Shown here one piece after another: positions 24,901 to 36,123 of a stretch of DNA of 64,000 nucleotides. This DNA is from Lepisosteus oculatus. Its lineage: Eukaryota > Chordata > Actinopteri > Semionotiformes > Lepisosteidae. The stretch spans positions 17,049,275-17,113,274 of the forward strand of contig NC_090716.1 of NCBI RefSeq assembly GCF_040954835.1, written 5' to 3'. Position 1 is the first letter of the stretch, and each line of letters starts with the position of its first letter. The translations under genes were made by a program, and so were the position numbers. The notes under the pieces were generated by a model. That model worked only from the letters and a program-made list of their open reading frames with translations. It ran no database searches and had not been told where the DNA came from.

Positions 24901-27044
24901 ATGTCCTGTCGGAAGAAGACGCTGGGGTTAAAGTAGATTGGAGAAACTGCAACACTTGTAAATATTTGTTTAGCCTTGTCTGGGGGCAGAAATTGGCTAT
25001 AGTCTGCTATCACCTGTTGAATAAACAGTGAAATCTGTTGAGAATAACACTGAAGTGGTTTGGCAAACATCTGTCAGACTTGTGCTGAGTGGTTACCACT
25101 GTTGCCATGGAGTCTGATAGGGGCTCAAGCCTGTGAAGGCACAGCTCTGAGGGGAGATTGATTTATACTGTTCAATGTAGTGAGGACAGTGACCTTGTAT
25201 CTACATTCCTAGTCCACTCCTTTTCAAGAAATATTAGCTACATGGCGATATCAAATTGATACAGTGTTGCCCTGCTTGGGTCATATTTGATTGAGACATG
25301 TTTTGTTGTCTCTGTGCTGAGCTGCCTTTTTCCTGTGTGATAGTATAAATGGTCAACTAGGACAACTTTAGTCAATATTATCAAGGTTTAAAAGCAACAG
25401 GCTTGGAGAACAGTTTGGCGTGTTCATAAAAGTTTTCGTGGCTTCTTGGCTAAACAAGTTTAATTTTTCTTACCTCATTATAAACTCAACTGCTGTCAAA
25501 ATCAATGAGAAGCACCTATTTTCTCTAAAGGTGGAACTCTCTGTGTAACCTTTATGGATTATTTGTCTAGGTCATGTTAGTCAAACCTCCCCAAGGTTAA
25601 GAGATTTTCTGTATTGTGCTTTGGGCAGATTACAATGAGCAACATACTTTCCCCAGCTCATCTCTTCAGTGGTTTACACTGGACATGGCAGAATGGGCGC
25701 TCACATCAATCATCAACACTTACCATCATGGTTTTGAAATCTTAACTACGTAAGACTTTAGGTTAATTTCAGCCCGCTCTCCAGTCCTATCTTGTTGGTC
25801 CCCATTTCCTTCCTAGAGCGAGTGAGTTAAAAGTCTACCCGAGAAAGTGGAGTCCTGCCTCCTGTGTCCTGACCAGGCCTCGGCACGGTCTGCGTGCTGC
25901 TGTCGTCACGGCTTGCCTCGCAGTGTGGTTCTGTTGATCGCCCTGGAGCGGTGTGTGGGTCAAATCCAGAAATCCAGTATATTATTCAACTCTATATAGG
26001 CTTGGTCATTCTAAAGAAACAACAAAAAACCAGTGTACACAGAAATATTACTTTGGCTTCTTTCAGAATGTGGAATCGGATTTTATTGGGAACACAAAAT
26101 GTTTGCCTGCTAACCAGCATTTGCTAAGCCTTTCTGTAGTTTCAGAGAAAATGTTATGCTTTCCATTATATAAATCTCATTCATGATACAAATCCACTAT
26201 TCTGATTTTAGAGGTCCTGTAATAAACCATTTACTATAAAGGTTTTGTTAAAATTCCTGTCCTGAACCAAACATCCCTTGATTTGTTTCCCCCCGAATCA
26301 GAGTTTCAGAAGATGCAGTTTTTCAAGGTGTCCTTGCTATGTAGCCCCAGAACCCATCACAATACCTAGTGCTCTGTATATCGGCCAAAGACCCTTTTCT
26401 AGCCGAACTCATTAGGTCTCCAAATACAGGTGGAACACCCATTATAAATTAAAAAAACCCTCTAATTATTTTTTAATCAAATGTCAGTGCAGTCCATGTT
26501 TCTGAAAGAAGGTGCTATGATTTAAAAATAGTTTCTTGTTTACTGTATGTGGAGTTGAAAGAGGTTTAAATTAATTGAAAGCACAACCAGTTTAAACCCA
26601 GAAAAATAGAAATTCCTGTACAGCCAAAAGCGATGATTGTTTTATTGTCTGGCTTCACTATTCAGAAGTGTCTTTGCAGATGCACACTGAAGGTCTTGCT
26701 ACTATCATATTTTTGCATTTTTCTTTTTCCAGAAATATGACATGATGCATTTATAAAAGAACCGTCAATTTGTGCACCAACTTGCATTCTCTTGACTTAT
26801 TGGCCAATCATTTCTCTTAAAGAGACCTTTTGTCGCCGGTCGATAGACCGTAGTAGAGCACGGAAAGAAATAGGGGTCAATGTCAAAGAGCTGCAGTTTC
26901 GGTGTTGGTCTTCCTTGGTGCATTGATAGCAACAGGCCAGACTCTTCCAGCTGGGGAGTGACCCTTACAGAAGGGCCGCTGGTGTCTCTGGTCACTGCGG
27001 CCACAGCAGCCCGTTTCACCGCCTTGCCTTTTCTCTCTCTCAAG
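22000..27044 (+). other. ldha: presumed ldha intron 1, CpG-rich in its first 2.4 kb
   Basis: GTAAGC donor at 22000 and CTCTCTCTCAAG acceptor at 27044. From 22,000 to about 24,430 CpG dinucleotides are clearly commoner than in neighbouring DNA. Beyond that the sequence is ordinary and AT-rich. No coding exon is recognised. Confidence 0.5.
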
Positions 27045-27053
27045 ATCATTAAA

Positions 27054-27182
27054 ATGGCGACCGTGAAGGACAAGCTGATCGAGCACGTGATGAAGGAGGA
27101 GCCGACTGGCCCCCAGAACAAGGTGACGGTGGTGGGCGTGGGCATGGTGGGCATGGCCTGTGCCATCAGCGTCCTCATGAAG
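27054..27182 (+). CDS. ldha: ldha coding exon 2 (first coding exon)
   Basis: Encodes residues 1-43, the N-terminal arm and the GVGMVG dinucleotide-binding turn. The exon probably begins at 27045, after the polypyrimidine acceptor ending CTCAAG, which leaves a 9-nt 5' UTR before the ATG. It ends after codon AAG with donor GTGAGT (phase 0). Confidence 0.95.
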
Positions 27183-30100
27183 GTGAGTCCTGTGGGGAGG
27201 GGTTGTCCGGTCTGCCCAGGCTGGCACTGGGAGAACTCGAGGTTCAGGTCATCAAGACCAGGTCTGCCACCTACTCGGAGGCTGTGAGGTGCCTAACCTC
27301 TGCACTTTAGTTTTAGCAAAGTTAATTCTTTTTTTCCATCAGACCCCATTGTTAATTATCTCACTGTTTGTTTTATTACTGGGTGTGTTCAGGTTGGCTT
27401 GTAAAGATGTTGGGTGGATGCTCTCCATCAGTTTTGTGTTGTATATTTGTATTGTATGAGCCCACTGAACCAAGTCTCATGAAACTTGAACTAAAGAGCC
27501 ACAGGTGTGCTAAGTGCCAGATCTCCAGTGCCTATTTAGATAATTCATTATTGTTACATCTTTCTGAATAACTACTTTCATTAGTCATCCTTTTTGAGTC
27601 AGATATGAATGTGACTTGTTCTTGCTGTACAGCATCCCTTTCAGCACCCATTCAGTTCCCATCATGTGGATTATAGAGTGTTCCTTTCTTGAATGTTGCA
27701 CTTTATGTAAACAGGAATTCATGTGTAAATCGGATGTGCTCGTCCCTGGGGTGCAGGGTTAAGTGAGTCGGTTACCCTCATTGTGGACGCTCCTTGTGTG
27801 TCCAGGGCACTGAGGCAGCTGGGGGAAACTTATGACCTGCAAAATGTACCAGACGTGGCAGGCGTCTCCTGGAGACTGAGCTGAGCTGCTGAGGTGGAAA
27901 CTGACTTCATTAAGGAGTGTTGATTTGTTCTGAAAAGAACAGCTCGGTTATGACTGTCAGGGAGCGGTAGTTACAGACTGGCACTTGGCGATTACCGCTT
28001 GCAAGCTGGACCCCAGCCTGAGGGCAGAATTGCCTTTGTTCACACCTTGGAGTCTCAATGAGGGCAGACAGCCATGAACAGGGAAGCAAAGCAGTAGGAT
28101 CAGCTTTTCCTGAGGAGGACTGCTGAACAAACATTGACTATCACTTTGAACTTTCAGGCGTGAAACGGAGTCAGTGGCAAGTCATTAAACCAGTGTCTCC
28201 CTTGACATTTCTTTCCGTTTATCAAAATATTGTCCTCTAGGTTCATCATGGTCTGCATTTTCCAAACGAGTTATACATTTGCAAATGCCTGTCTAGAACT
28301 CTGTACATCAAGCAGCGTTGCCCATGACTGATATCAATAGTTCTTGTTTGATCCAAGTGAGCACCAGTGTACAAAACCCTTCTAAGCCACACATGCCCAG
28401 CTCCAAGTGCTCCTTGTTAGTACAGCACTGAGAGCAGGAGCAACTTCTTTATCTAAAGGGTTTTGGGAGTGTGGAACAAGCTGCCCAGCCTTGTTGTTAA
28501 AGCTGATACCATTTTTCTTCAATAAAGAGCTGGATGAGATACCCGCATCAATTATTTGCAAACTAGCAAATGAGCTAAAGGGGCCAAATGGCTTAATCTC
28601 ATTTATATGTTTTTAGTTGTTAAGTGCAGCCAGTAGGCTCTGTTAGACCTCACTTTCACTCCTTCCCTGCGCTGGGCCCTGCAGGAGCTGGCCGACGAGT
28701 TGGCACTGGTGGACGTGATTGAGGACAAGCTGAAGGGGGAGATGATGGACCTGCAGCATGGGGGGCTCTTCCTCCGCACCCCCAAGATTGTCGCTGATAA
28801 AGGTGAGTGGAGTGGGGGAGGGGGTGACAGTGGGGATTCAGCAGGTGTTACTCTCTGGCTGGTTCCTACAGGAGGGGTACCCAGTACTGGTCCTGGAGAG
28901 CCGGTGTTCATGCACATTTTCATTTCAACTCTGCTTTTAGTGATGGAAATCAGCTCATTGTTTGCTTAATTGGGCCAGTTTAGCAGCTATAAAGAGATTT
29001 GGAAATCCCACAGACATACCTGCCTTCTAGGACCAGGGTTGGACAGGCCTGAACTTCAGCTTTTACCATTCAATGTAGCTTGCAATATTATCCTGTATTT
29101 TTAAGTTAACCTACATTCAATCCTTATTTTTCACATAAATGGCTAAAAAGAATCCTGATAAATGCCCTTGCCTTCTGGCCATTCAGAAGGAAGTGGCTGT
29201 GCAGTAAGTGGTTGATTTGGTCCCTGTTGGTCAGCGTCTGATACTCACCTTTCACCTCTGACCCCTGCCCCCACACAGATTACAGCGTGACGGCCAACTC
29301 CAAAGTTGTGGTGGTGACTGCAGGTGCCAGGCAGCAGGAGGGAGAGAGCCGCCTCAACCTGGTGCAGCGCAACGTCAATATCTTCAAGTTCATCATCCCC
29401 AACATTGTCAAGTACAGCCCCAACTGCATTATCCTTGTTGTCTCGAACCCTGGTGAGTAACTGCAGGGGCAGGGGGAGGACTTGTGGCCTGGTGAGGTCG
29501 GGTCAGAGGGGAGCTGGGGGAGGACTGCACAGCTATAGCCAGCTCTTGGTTGACCACACTGGGGGAGTTTCACCTAAGCTTGAGAATGCCAGGACACGTT
29601 GTTGGGAATCCCTATCCCCTTGTCATCCACCTGTGTGTGTTCTCATGTGCTACTATTAAAGCTAATTGTTGGGTAGCTGATCTTTGATCTCTGCTAACGT
29701 CATATTCTCAATGCCACCGTCCTGAGCAAGATCAATCATGTGCTCTCAGTCCCCTCTAATCCCAGTGAGCAGGCTGTTAGCTTTCATATTTTCTCAAAGC
29801 AGACAGCACTATTCATCAAACACTGTTTGATGTGGTGCATTTAGTCACATTTTCTTCTCTATTAAATCATTTTTGAAGAGGTTGCTACTGTGTAGTGGGC
29901 TCAGGAGGCAAAAGTATCTTACAGAGTTTCTGGTATGAGAAACCAGCAAAATCAGATTTTATGCTTTTAATAGAACGCTCAGGACAGCAGGCACAATCCC
30001 GCAGCTCTCCTGTTTACCTGTGAAGATGTAATAAATCCACTTCCTGAGGATGAGTTATTTCTTTCATGTTCGTGTCTTTTCCTAGCTTCAGAGGTTTAAC

Positions 30101-32459
30101 TAATTCCCCTTTACTGTGTGTAATCGACTGGAACATCCATTGAGCTGCTCCGCCCCTGCTTGCTTCCAGACGGGGAGCTGGAGCGCTGCTGGAATGGCGG
30201 CCCTGTAGCTAACGCCCTCTGCTGTCTCCCCGCAGTGGACATCCTGACCTATGTGGCCTGGAAGCTGAGCGGCTTCCCCCGCCACCGCGTGATCGGCAGC
30301 GGCTGCAACCTGGACTCCGCCCGCTTCCGCTACCTGATGGGCGAGCGGCTGAACCTGCACCCCTCCAGCTGCCACGGCTGGGTGATCGGGGAGCACGGCG
30401 ACTCCAGTGGTGAGGCGCCGTCTGTGCCCACGCCCTCTGGGTTTCATTTTAGGACCAGTGTCTCCAGGCAGTGTTCTTCATCCCAAATGATCAAAGTTCT
30501 GTGTGGGGTATAGTCGTAAATGTTCTTTCAGCTCTCAAAAAGGTCGAAACGGATTTGTAATATCCACCCTGTACCAACATTACACATTCAGGTGTGTTGC
30601 CTGAAATGCAACCACTTCTTCCTCTACAGAAGGAGAAAGCACACACTGTGGGTGTGTCTGGTGGTGTCACTCCAACCTGTGTCTGATCATTAATTGATCA
30701 GCTAGTAAGAGCTGTTAACTCTGAAATAATGGTATGATGAGGAGAGGCTGTGTAAAGATCTGTGTGGAAACTGTACCCTTGAAGTTGGGTACTTCTGACG
30801 GCCAGGACTGACCAAAGAAACAGATCTGCTTGCTTGCTTAGACTTAACTGGTCAATTAGCCCAGGAAATGTAAAGCTCAGCTGGAATGAAACCAGAAGAC
30901 AGTGTTCCTCAAGGACCAGGGCTGGGAACTGTTGCTCTGGAAAATCCTTTTACGAGCTGGAGGCGGACATACCCGGTTACTTTCTCATGTATGCCTTTTC
31001 AGCCTATGGTGTTGAAACAGCAGGCATTAATGTGGCGTTTCTCCCTGCAGTGCCAGTATGGAGTGGGGTGAACGTGGCTGGGGTGTCCCTGCAGACCCTG
31101 AACCCCACCTTGGGAACCGATAAGGACCAGGAGAACTGGAAGGAAGTACACAAGCAGGTGGTGGACAGGTGAGGACACAGCGTGTGGTGTTTTCCTCCTA
31201 TAGTTGCACTGGGATTGGAGGGAATTCTCACATTTAAAAAAAACAAACAAATAATATTGCAACAGTCTTAATTATTATAAACTTTGAGGAGTACAGGGAC
31301 AGTAACAGTAGAAAAGGGACCATCTAGCAGGTATTATTGGTCAATTTTAAATTAATGATCAATTTCATTGGCTCATTTTAGATGGATGAGCCAAATGACC
31401 GCTTAGCTGCTTTAGTTCCAAGTGTTTACAAGTTGGTGATTCAAGGGTGTCATATTAACCCTGCTGGTTTGTGACTCCCCAAGACCAGCTACCCAACACA
31501 CATCTAGCCATTTAAAGTTTTTCCTTTTTCACAAGGAAGAAAGGCAGAACTTACTGACTGGTGGCAATGCCTGAGTCTATCTGGGCAGCACAGATGAAAA
31601 GTGTTTCCTTGGCAACGGCTTAAGCCGGTGAGGAATGCTGCTTTAGCAGTGATGTGGTGCCAGTTCACCCGCGGCTCATTAAAGAGGGTTTAACTGTACT
31701 GTGGAGCTGATGCAATCACTGTGATTGGTTATAAAAACACAGAAAGGTGTATATAAATGGAGATCACTTACTATTTCTTTGAAGCTCTGTGTAAGAGGAA
31801 CAGTATTGAATTACTGTGCTATTGGGCAGCTCTCCTCGGATCATCGGATCCTCAGCAGGGGCTGGAGAAATGCTGAGCAGCTGTGTGGATGGCTGCTGTT
31901 ACTATCAGCCAGGTCCGCTGGGTGACTCTAATGCCCCTTTCTCCCGCAGCGCCTATGAAGTGATCAAGCTGAAGGGATACACCTCCTGGGCCATCGGCAT
32001 GTCTGTGGCCGACCTGGTGGAGACCATCATGAAGAACCTGCGCAAGGTCCACCCTGTGTCCACTTTGGTCAAGGTAAGTCCAGGCCAGGACCCTTGCTGA
32101 AGAATTACAGTACGAGTGGTTCTGAGGCCCCTGTACTCTTCACATAAGGTTCAGCAGCAATGATCTGCCAAACATTTAACAAAAACTGAACCAGAGGATC
32201 AGATGCAGGGAAATCTGATACAAGAGAATAATCAGCATGCATTTACAAAAAGATCATTTTCGATTAAATTCCATTCTGCCTGGTTTTTCCTCAGGGAATG
32301 CATGGAATTAAGGACGAAGTGTTCCTGAGCGTCCCCTGCGTGCTGGGCAACAGCGGGCTTTCAGACGTGGTGAAGATGACCCTGAAGACGGAGGAGGAGG
32401 ATCAGCTGAGGAAGAGTGCTGACACCCTCTGGGGTGTCCAGAAGGAGCTGAAGCTGTAA
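27054..32459 (+). CDS. ldha: L-lactate dehydrogenase A chain, complete coding region in 7 coding exons
   Basis: Cytosolic NAD-dependent enzyme that interconverts pyruvate and lactate, the last step of anaerobic glycolysis. It works as a tetramer. Joining 27054-27182, 28685-28802, 29279-29452, 30236-30409, 31051-31168, 31950-32073 and 32295-32459 gives 333 residues, one more than human LDHA, with every junction GT-AG. The Rossmann motif GVGMVG is at residues 28-33, the substrate-loop Arg at 107 ([10 protein letters not shown]), Asp167 and Arg170 in CNLDSAR, and the catalytic His194 in GEHGDSS. The start ATG has A at -3 and G at +4. The A-type call rests on the C-terminal third ([13 protein letters not shown], ending WGVQKELKL) and on the tsg101 neighbour. 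LDHB differs there and ends in a KDL-type tail. The extra residue is in the N-terminal arm (EEPTGPQNK). No frameshift or missing catalytic residue is seen. Confidence 0.96.
28437..28612 (+). mobile_element. LINE 3'-end-like repeat fragment, copy 2 (ldha intron 2)
   Basis: AGCAACTTCTTTATCTAAAG, GGGAGTGTGGAACAAGCTGC, GTTGTTAAAGCTGATACC, GAGCTGGATGAGATACCC and GGGGCCAAATGGC follow the same order as the copy near 0.7 kb, and this copy is better preserved. Confidence 0.6.
28685..28802 (+). CDS. ldha: ldha coding exon 3
   Basis: 118 nt, beginning [15 protein letters not shown] and including MMDLQHG. Acceptor is CCCTGCAG and donor GTGAGT. It ends one base into an Asp codon (phase 1). The length equals the usual vertebrate LDHA exon. 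Confidence 0.95.
28866..29052. repeat. inverted-repeat element in ldha intron 3
   Basis: The left end (ACCCAGTACTGGTCCTGGAG) and right end (CTAGGACCAGGGTTGGACAG) are imperfect inverse complements, enclosing GCTTAATTGGGCCAGTTTAG. This resembles a small non-autonomous element with terminal inverted repeats. A related half is at about 30.8-30.95 kb in intron 5. Confidence 0.45.
29279..29452 (+). CDS. ldha: ldha coding exon 4
   Basis: 174 nt encoding DYSVTANSK through VVSNP, including the mobile substrate loop with Arg107. Acceptor is CACACAG and donor GTGAGT, phase 1 at both ends. Confidence 0.95.
30236..30409 (+). CDS. ldha: ldha coding exon 5
   Basis: 174 nt encoding [10 protein letters not shown] through GEHGDSS, with the catalytic Asp167/Arg170 and His194. 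All but two complete codons end in G or C, far richer than the flanking introns. Acceptor is CCCCGCAG and donor GTGAGG. Confidence 0.95.
30840..30945 (+). repeat. related half-copy of the inverted-repeat element in ldha intron 5
   Basis: GGTCAATTAGCCCAGGAAAT, AGCTGGAATGAAACCAGAAG and TCCTCAAGGACCAGGGCTGG match the right half of the intron 3 element in order. No left arm was seen. Confidence 0.4.
31051..31168 (+). CDS. ldha: ldha coding exon 6
   Basis: 118 nt encoding [17 protein letters not shown] through KEVHKQVVD. Acceptor is CCCTGCAG and donor GTGAGG. It ends two bases into a Ser codon. Confidence 0.95.
31950..32073 (+). CDS. ldha: ldha coding exon 7
   Basis: 124 nt encoding [17 protein letters not shown] through HPVSTLVK. 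Acceptor is TCCCGCAG and donor GTAAGT. The Thr of GYTSW, which lines the active site in this family, is present. Confidence 0.95.
32295..32459 (+). CDS. ldha: ldha coding exon 8 (terminal coding exon)
   Basis: 165 nt encoding [18 protein letters not shown] to the C-terminal helix ([14 protein letters not shown]) and a TAA stop. Acceptor is TTTCCTCAG. Confidence 0.95.
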   Translation, partial: GMHGIKDEVFLSVPCVLGNSGLSDVVKMTLKTEEEDQLRKSADTLWGVQKELKL

Positions 32460-33455
32460 AGGTTGCTGACCGGCGGAAGAGCACCAACACTGGTCACCCC
32501 CTCCCCACCCTACTACAATCTTGACCGCTTCCCTTTGTGCAGCAGCCCCTCCGGCCGCTGGCCCTTGCAGCTCGAAGCCAGAGGTGGGCGGAATGTGCTC
32601 CCAGCTCACAAGCCAAGGCCTGTGTAAAACTTGTGTGTGTCTCTCTGTCGTCCTTGCACTCCTGGTAGATTATTCGCATCTGAAGAAAAGGAAACTGGCT
32701 TCTGGTGTAGGGGATGGCTCTTGCTTTGGGTCTCTGTTTTTGTTTTACCTGACCAACAGAATCATTCCTTTCCGCCCTCCTCCTTCACGCAGAGACAAAT
32801 CCCAGACCGGAGCTGCTGTCTGGGTTTTGCCTCCCCACTAGCCACGTTGCTCCACACTCACTGACTGAAAACACAGCACCTGCCCTTTAAAGTAACTGGG
32901 CTTGAAATTGGGTTGTTTCGTTAAGAATAACCTGACTGTAACTATCACAAGGCCCCTCTGAAACTGGTGCTTTTTCTTGTCCATCAGCAGACAAGTGCCA
33001 CAAAAGAAATAGATGAAATACGGGGTGCAACTGCTGGCATGAAAAAAATGGGGGTAAAATTACTGCCCTTCTGGAACGACCAAGATAGATTTATTTTTTA
33101 ATTAAAAAAAGAACTTTAACAGAGAACTAAAGGTATTGAGCTACTGTGGTGCATCCACATAAGGATGGAGAACCTCTGTTAGGAATGGGAATCTGGCTTT
33201 TGCGCTTGATAGTGTCTGTGTATTTATCTAAGTATTATATGTGCTGGGAGGTTTGTATTGATTTCTTCACATTTCAGCCTTTGGTTACTGGATTTCACTC
33301 TGTGGTAGTGAATGCCCCCCATTTTGCATCACAGTGTTGTCTATAACAGGTCATTCTGTAAAGGTGTAAAAAAAAGACTGAATTACAGGATAAGGCAGCT
33401 GGGTGTTTCACTTGTATTATCTCCAACCACCAAATAAACTTCCAGGACAAACAAT
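32460..33455 (+). other. ldha: ldha 3' untranslated region (end estimated)
   Basis: About 1 kb after the TAA stop has no further exon-like sequence and leads to an AATAAA hexamer. The downstream flank is rich in T and CT (CTTTCTTTCCTGTCTCTC), as expected beyond a cleavage site. The end is approximate. Confidence 0.55.
33433..33438 (+). terminator. ldha: candidate ldha poly(A) signal AATAAA
   Basis: Canonical hexamer about 975 bases after the stop, followed by a pyrimidine-rich stretch. Another AATAAA-containing run at about 33,524-33,530 (AGAATAAATAATG) is an alternative. Confidence 0.5.
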
Positions 33456-33654
33456 GGGTTAAACTCTTTCTTTCCTGTCTCTCTCCTTGCTCTTTAATAC
33501 TTATGGTAAAAGGGATGTTTTAGAATAAATAATGCACAGCACTGGTCTTTGCTTTTAAGTCTCCATACCAGAAACATGAAAGCTTTGACACTGAGGCATA
33601 AGAATAGTTACAGCTGGGGGCCCCCTGTTCTTCCCATTTAACCAGTTTGGTAAG

Positions 33655-33800
33655 GAGTAGCTAATTGATGTAAGGATCTCATCCAGCCCCTTCTTGAAAG
33701 AAGCCTGCATTGTGGCTTGGTCAACTTGGTCACATTTTTTACAACCTATTGTGTAAAGAGGTGTTTCATTTTCTCCGTTTTAAATACAGTGGCACATATT
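33655..33800 (-). mobile_element. LINE 3'-end-like repeat fragment, copy 3, inverted
   Basis: The inverse complement reads CACCTCTTTACACAATAGG, GGCTTCTTTCAAGAAGGGGC, TGGATGAGATCCTTACATC and AATTAGCTACTCC, the same series as copies 1 and 2. It lies just after the ldha 3' UTR. Confidence 0.5.
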
Positions 33801-33869
33801 TTCCAGTTTCTTTCCCCCAATCACCTGGTTCAGATTCAAATCTGCAAATGTAGCAAGCTGTCAACCTCA

Positions 33870-34335
33870 GACACCCTGGCCACCCCTTAGAGACGTCTGT
33901 GTAGCAGATAACACCTTGAAGAAATATGTTTTGACACTGAAGACCTACTTATTTGCCACAATTAAAAATGTGCATAGCAGAAGTGTAAGATTTTTATACC
34001 AACACAATTTGGCAGATAATCCCAAACCCTGACTACAAAGTATTTTATTGTATTTGTTAGTATATATTTTAACTATCTGCAGTTCTGCATCCACCTTCTA
34101 ATTAATTGAAGTCCCAGATCTGTACTTTTTTTATAATCTGAAGAACTCAGTCAAAATGTACTGAAAATGAAGTTAACGAGCCTGTTCTAGATTCATATAT
34201 GCTACGATACTGTGCTACTACGTATACTGAGGAAAACCCTCATCCAGGTAGGGGCTGCACAGTTGGTGTGGTGGAGGAGAGTCCCCATTACCTGTAAAGT
34301 GCTTTCACCAGAAACATGCTATATAAATAGAAGTG
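33870..34335 (+). mobile_element. L2/CR1-like LINE 3' end
   Basis: A frame at about 33,938 reads LKTYLFATIK, like the LKTxLF end of L2-type ORF2. The segment closes with CTGTAAAGTGCTTTCACCAG and GCTATATAAATAG, a tail pattern typical of such elements. Strongly decayed between. Confidence 0.5.
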
Positions 34336-34387
34336 TAAAACAAGTCTTCAACAAAATGAGAACAAAGCCAACTGAAAATGCAACCTT

Positions 34388-34393
34388 TTTTAT
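34388..34393 (-). terminator. tsg101: possible distal poly(A) signal of tsg101
   Basis: TTTATT on the plus strand, so AATAAA on the minus strand, about 1.64 kb past the tsg101 stop. It is the first canonical hexamer I found going downstream. It would leave about 0.9 kb between the ends of ldha and tsg101. A non-canonical nearer site is possible. Confidence 0.3.
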
Positions 34394-36033
34394 TCCTAAA
34401 TAAAATTCCCATAACCAATGCTCAAGGTCATAATGTCATTCAAAGTGCATTAAGTAAAAGCTAAGTCTTAAAGAAAAAAAAATACTTTTCATTTTCACTT
34501 AATATACACTATACCTAAGCAAAGGGTGATACCTTCATCACAATCGATACCAACAGCCTTAAATTCCCTTTTACACTATGACTTAATTGACTGGGAAATT
34601 ACTCTGATGGCCTCAAGCCACTGCAACAGTTTCGGATAACAGTGACTGAAAAAAACTATGAAACAAAATATTCACCTCCACTCTTTTATATATATAGAAG
34701 AGAAAAGGACACAATTAGCTTTATACAAAGTGAAGAGAGACAGAAGAATAAAAATAATAATAAACAAAAATCTTAAACAGGTATTGTTTTATATTGAAAC
34801 AAAACTTTGCTGCTTTCAATTTCTATAAATAATTCATCCAGCTAAGAGAGGAAAGTCTTATCTGTAAGTAAGGTTTGGCTTTCTCAAGTCCCAAGGAGTC
34901 CAACATTAAAATGACACTCTTAAGTTAAGTAACACCCTATAATATAGAATGAAAAGTGACTAAAACATCTTCATACATACAGTATAAACAACAGCAGGGC
35001 TGTAATTAATAAGCTTAATTAATAAGCCCTAGCTCTGTGGGTGAAAAGAAGAGGTGATTAGGGACGGGACCAGAACATCTTCCTGGACACTGAGGTTGCG
35101 TCTGTGTCATTTTAAACAAAGGAAATAAAGGATCCCACCTCATTCAAGCATAATATACTGTCTTACTTTGGAAACAGCTTAATAACACTTCCTTCAATCC
35201 TTCACAATAACTTAAAATGGACAAACTGTATTGGATGGTCTTACAAAAAAAGATCTGGCTAAAAGGGGCTCTGCATTTAAAGAGGATTATTGAGTTATCT
35301 CAAACCCAAAAACACCTTGTAGGCCCACTGCAAACCTGTAATGCTTTTCATAATCATTGTAAATCCACTGGTCAGGACAGATACCATATGAGAATCAAGC
35401 ATTCTCATGGTTATAAATCAGATTAAGGGAATCAGACTCCTGATCATACACCAAACTCAGCTCAAGTCCAGTTTCTTTCTCTGCAACACGCTCAGCATTC
35501 CTAATACAGGGTCTGGAACCCAATAAAACCACAACCTTATCATGTCTTCAGGCTGACGAAGACATAGTGCTTGTGAGAGAATGCAGATCTTGGCCTCTTG
35601 ATCCTTGACCGGTAATATCAGACTGAGGCATAGTATGCACGGTTGCAATAAAGGATGTGTAATACACAAATGTTTAAATATATACACAGTACAGTATGTC
35701 CTTCTGCTTCCACATTTTTTACAGCCTCCTACATTTTACATTAGAAGGCAAATTTTCATTTCTTGCCTTACCTAGGCTGCTGCTGCTTCTCAAGATCAAT
35801 ACGCTCTTTAGTGTTGAAAACACTTGGCAAGGTATAATGCTGTTAGAAGATCCTATCCAGCTCAAAGGGCACAGAGGACTGCTTTGTTGCTCTTTACAGG
35901 GTTTGTGAGGGCAGTGCTGCATACATTTGATTCAATTTTTTTTAAAAGGACGGGGAAGAGAACTGTTGTCTAGGTGAGAGAAAAAGTAAAACGCGAAGTT
36001 ACTAAAAAGAGTGTGTATGCTGTCGAAAGGAGG

Positions 36034-36123
36034 TCAATAGAGGTCACTCAGGCCGGCAGTCTTCCTGGCTTTCTGCATCAGGGCTCGGAGCTGGAACTGC
36101 TTGCGGGACAGCAGACGCACATG
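36034..36123 (-). CDS. tsg101: tsg101 coding exon 10 (terminal)
   Basis: 90 nt encoding HVRLLSRKQFQLRALMQ through KTAGLSDLY and TGA, identical to the human C-terminus over this stretch. Acceptor is CTTTCCAG. Confidence 0.95.
   Translation of the reverse strand, partial: HVRLLSRKQFQLRALMQKARKTAGLSDLY

Noticed and set aside
26880-27053. In-frame upstream ATG giving ldha a 58-residue N-terminal extension
   Set aside because: The stretch contains a strong polypyrimidine acceptor ending at 27044, has no similarity to LDH N-termini, and the ATG at 27054 gives the conserved MATVKDKL start.
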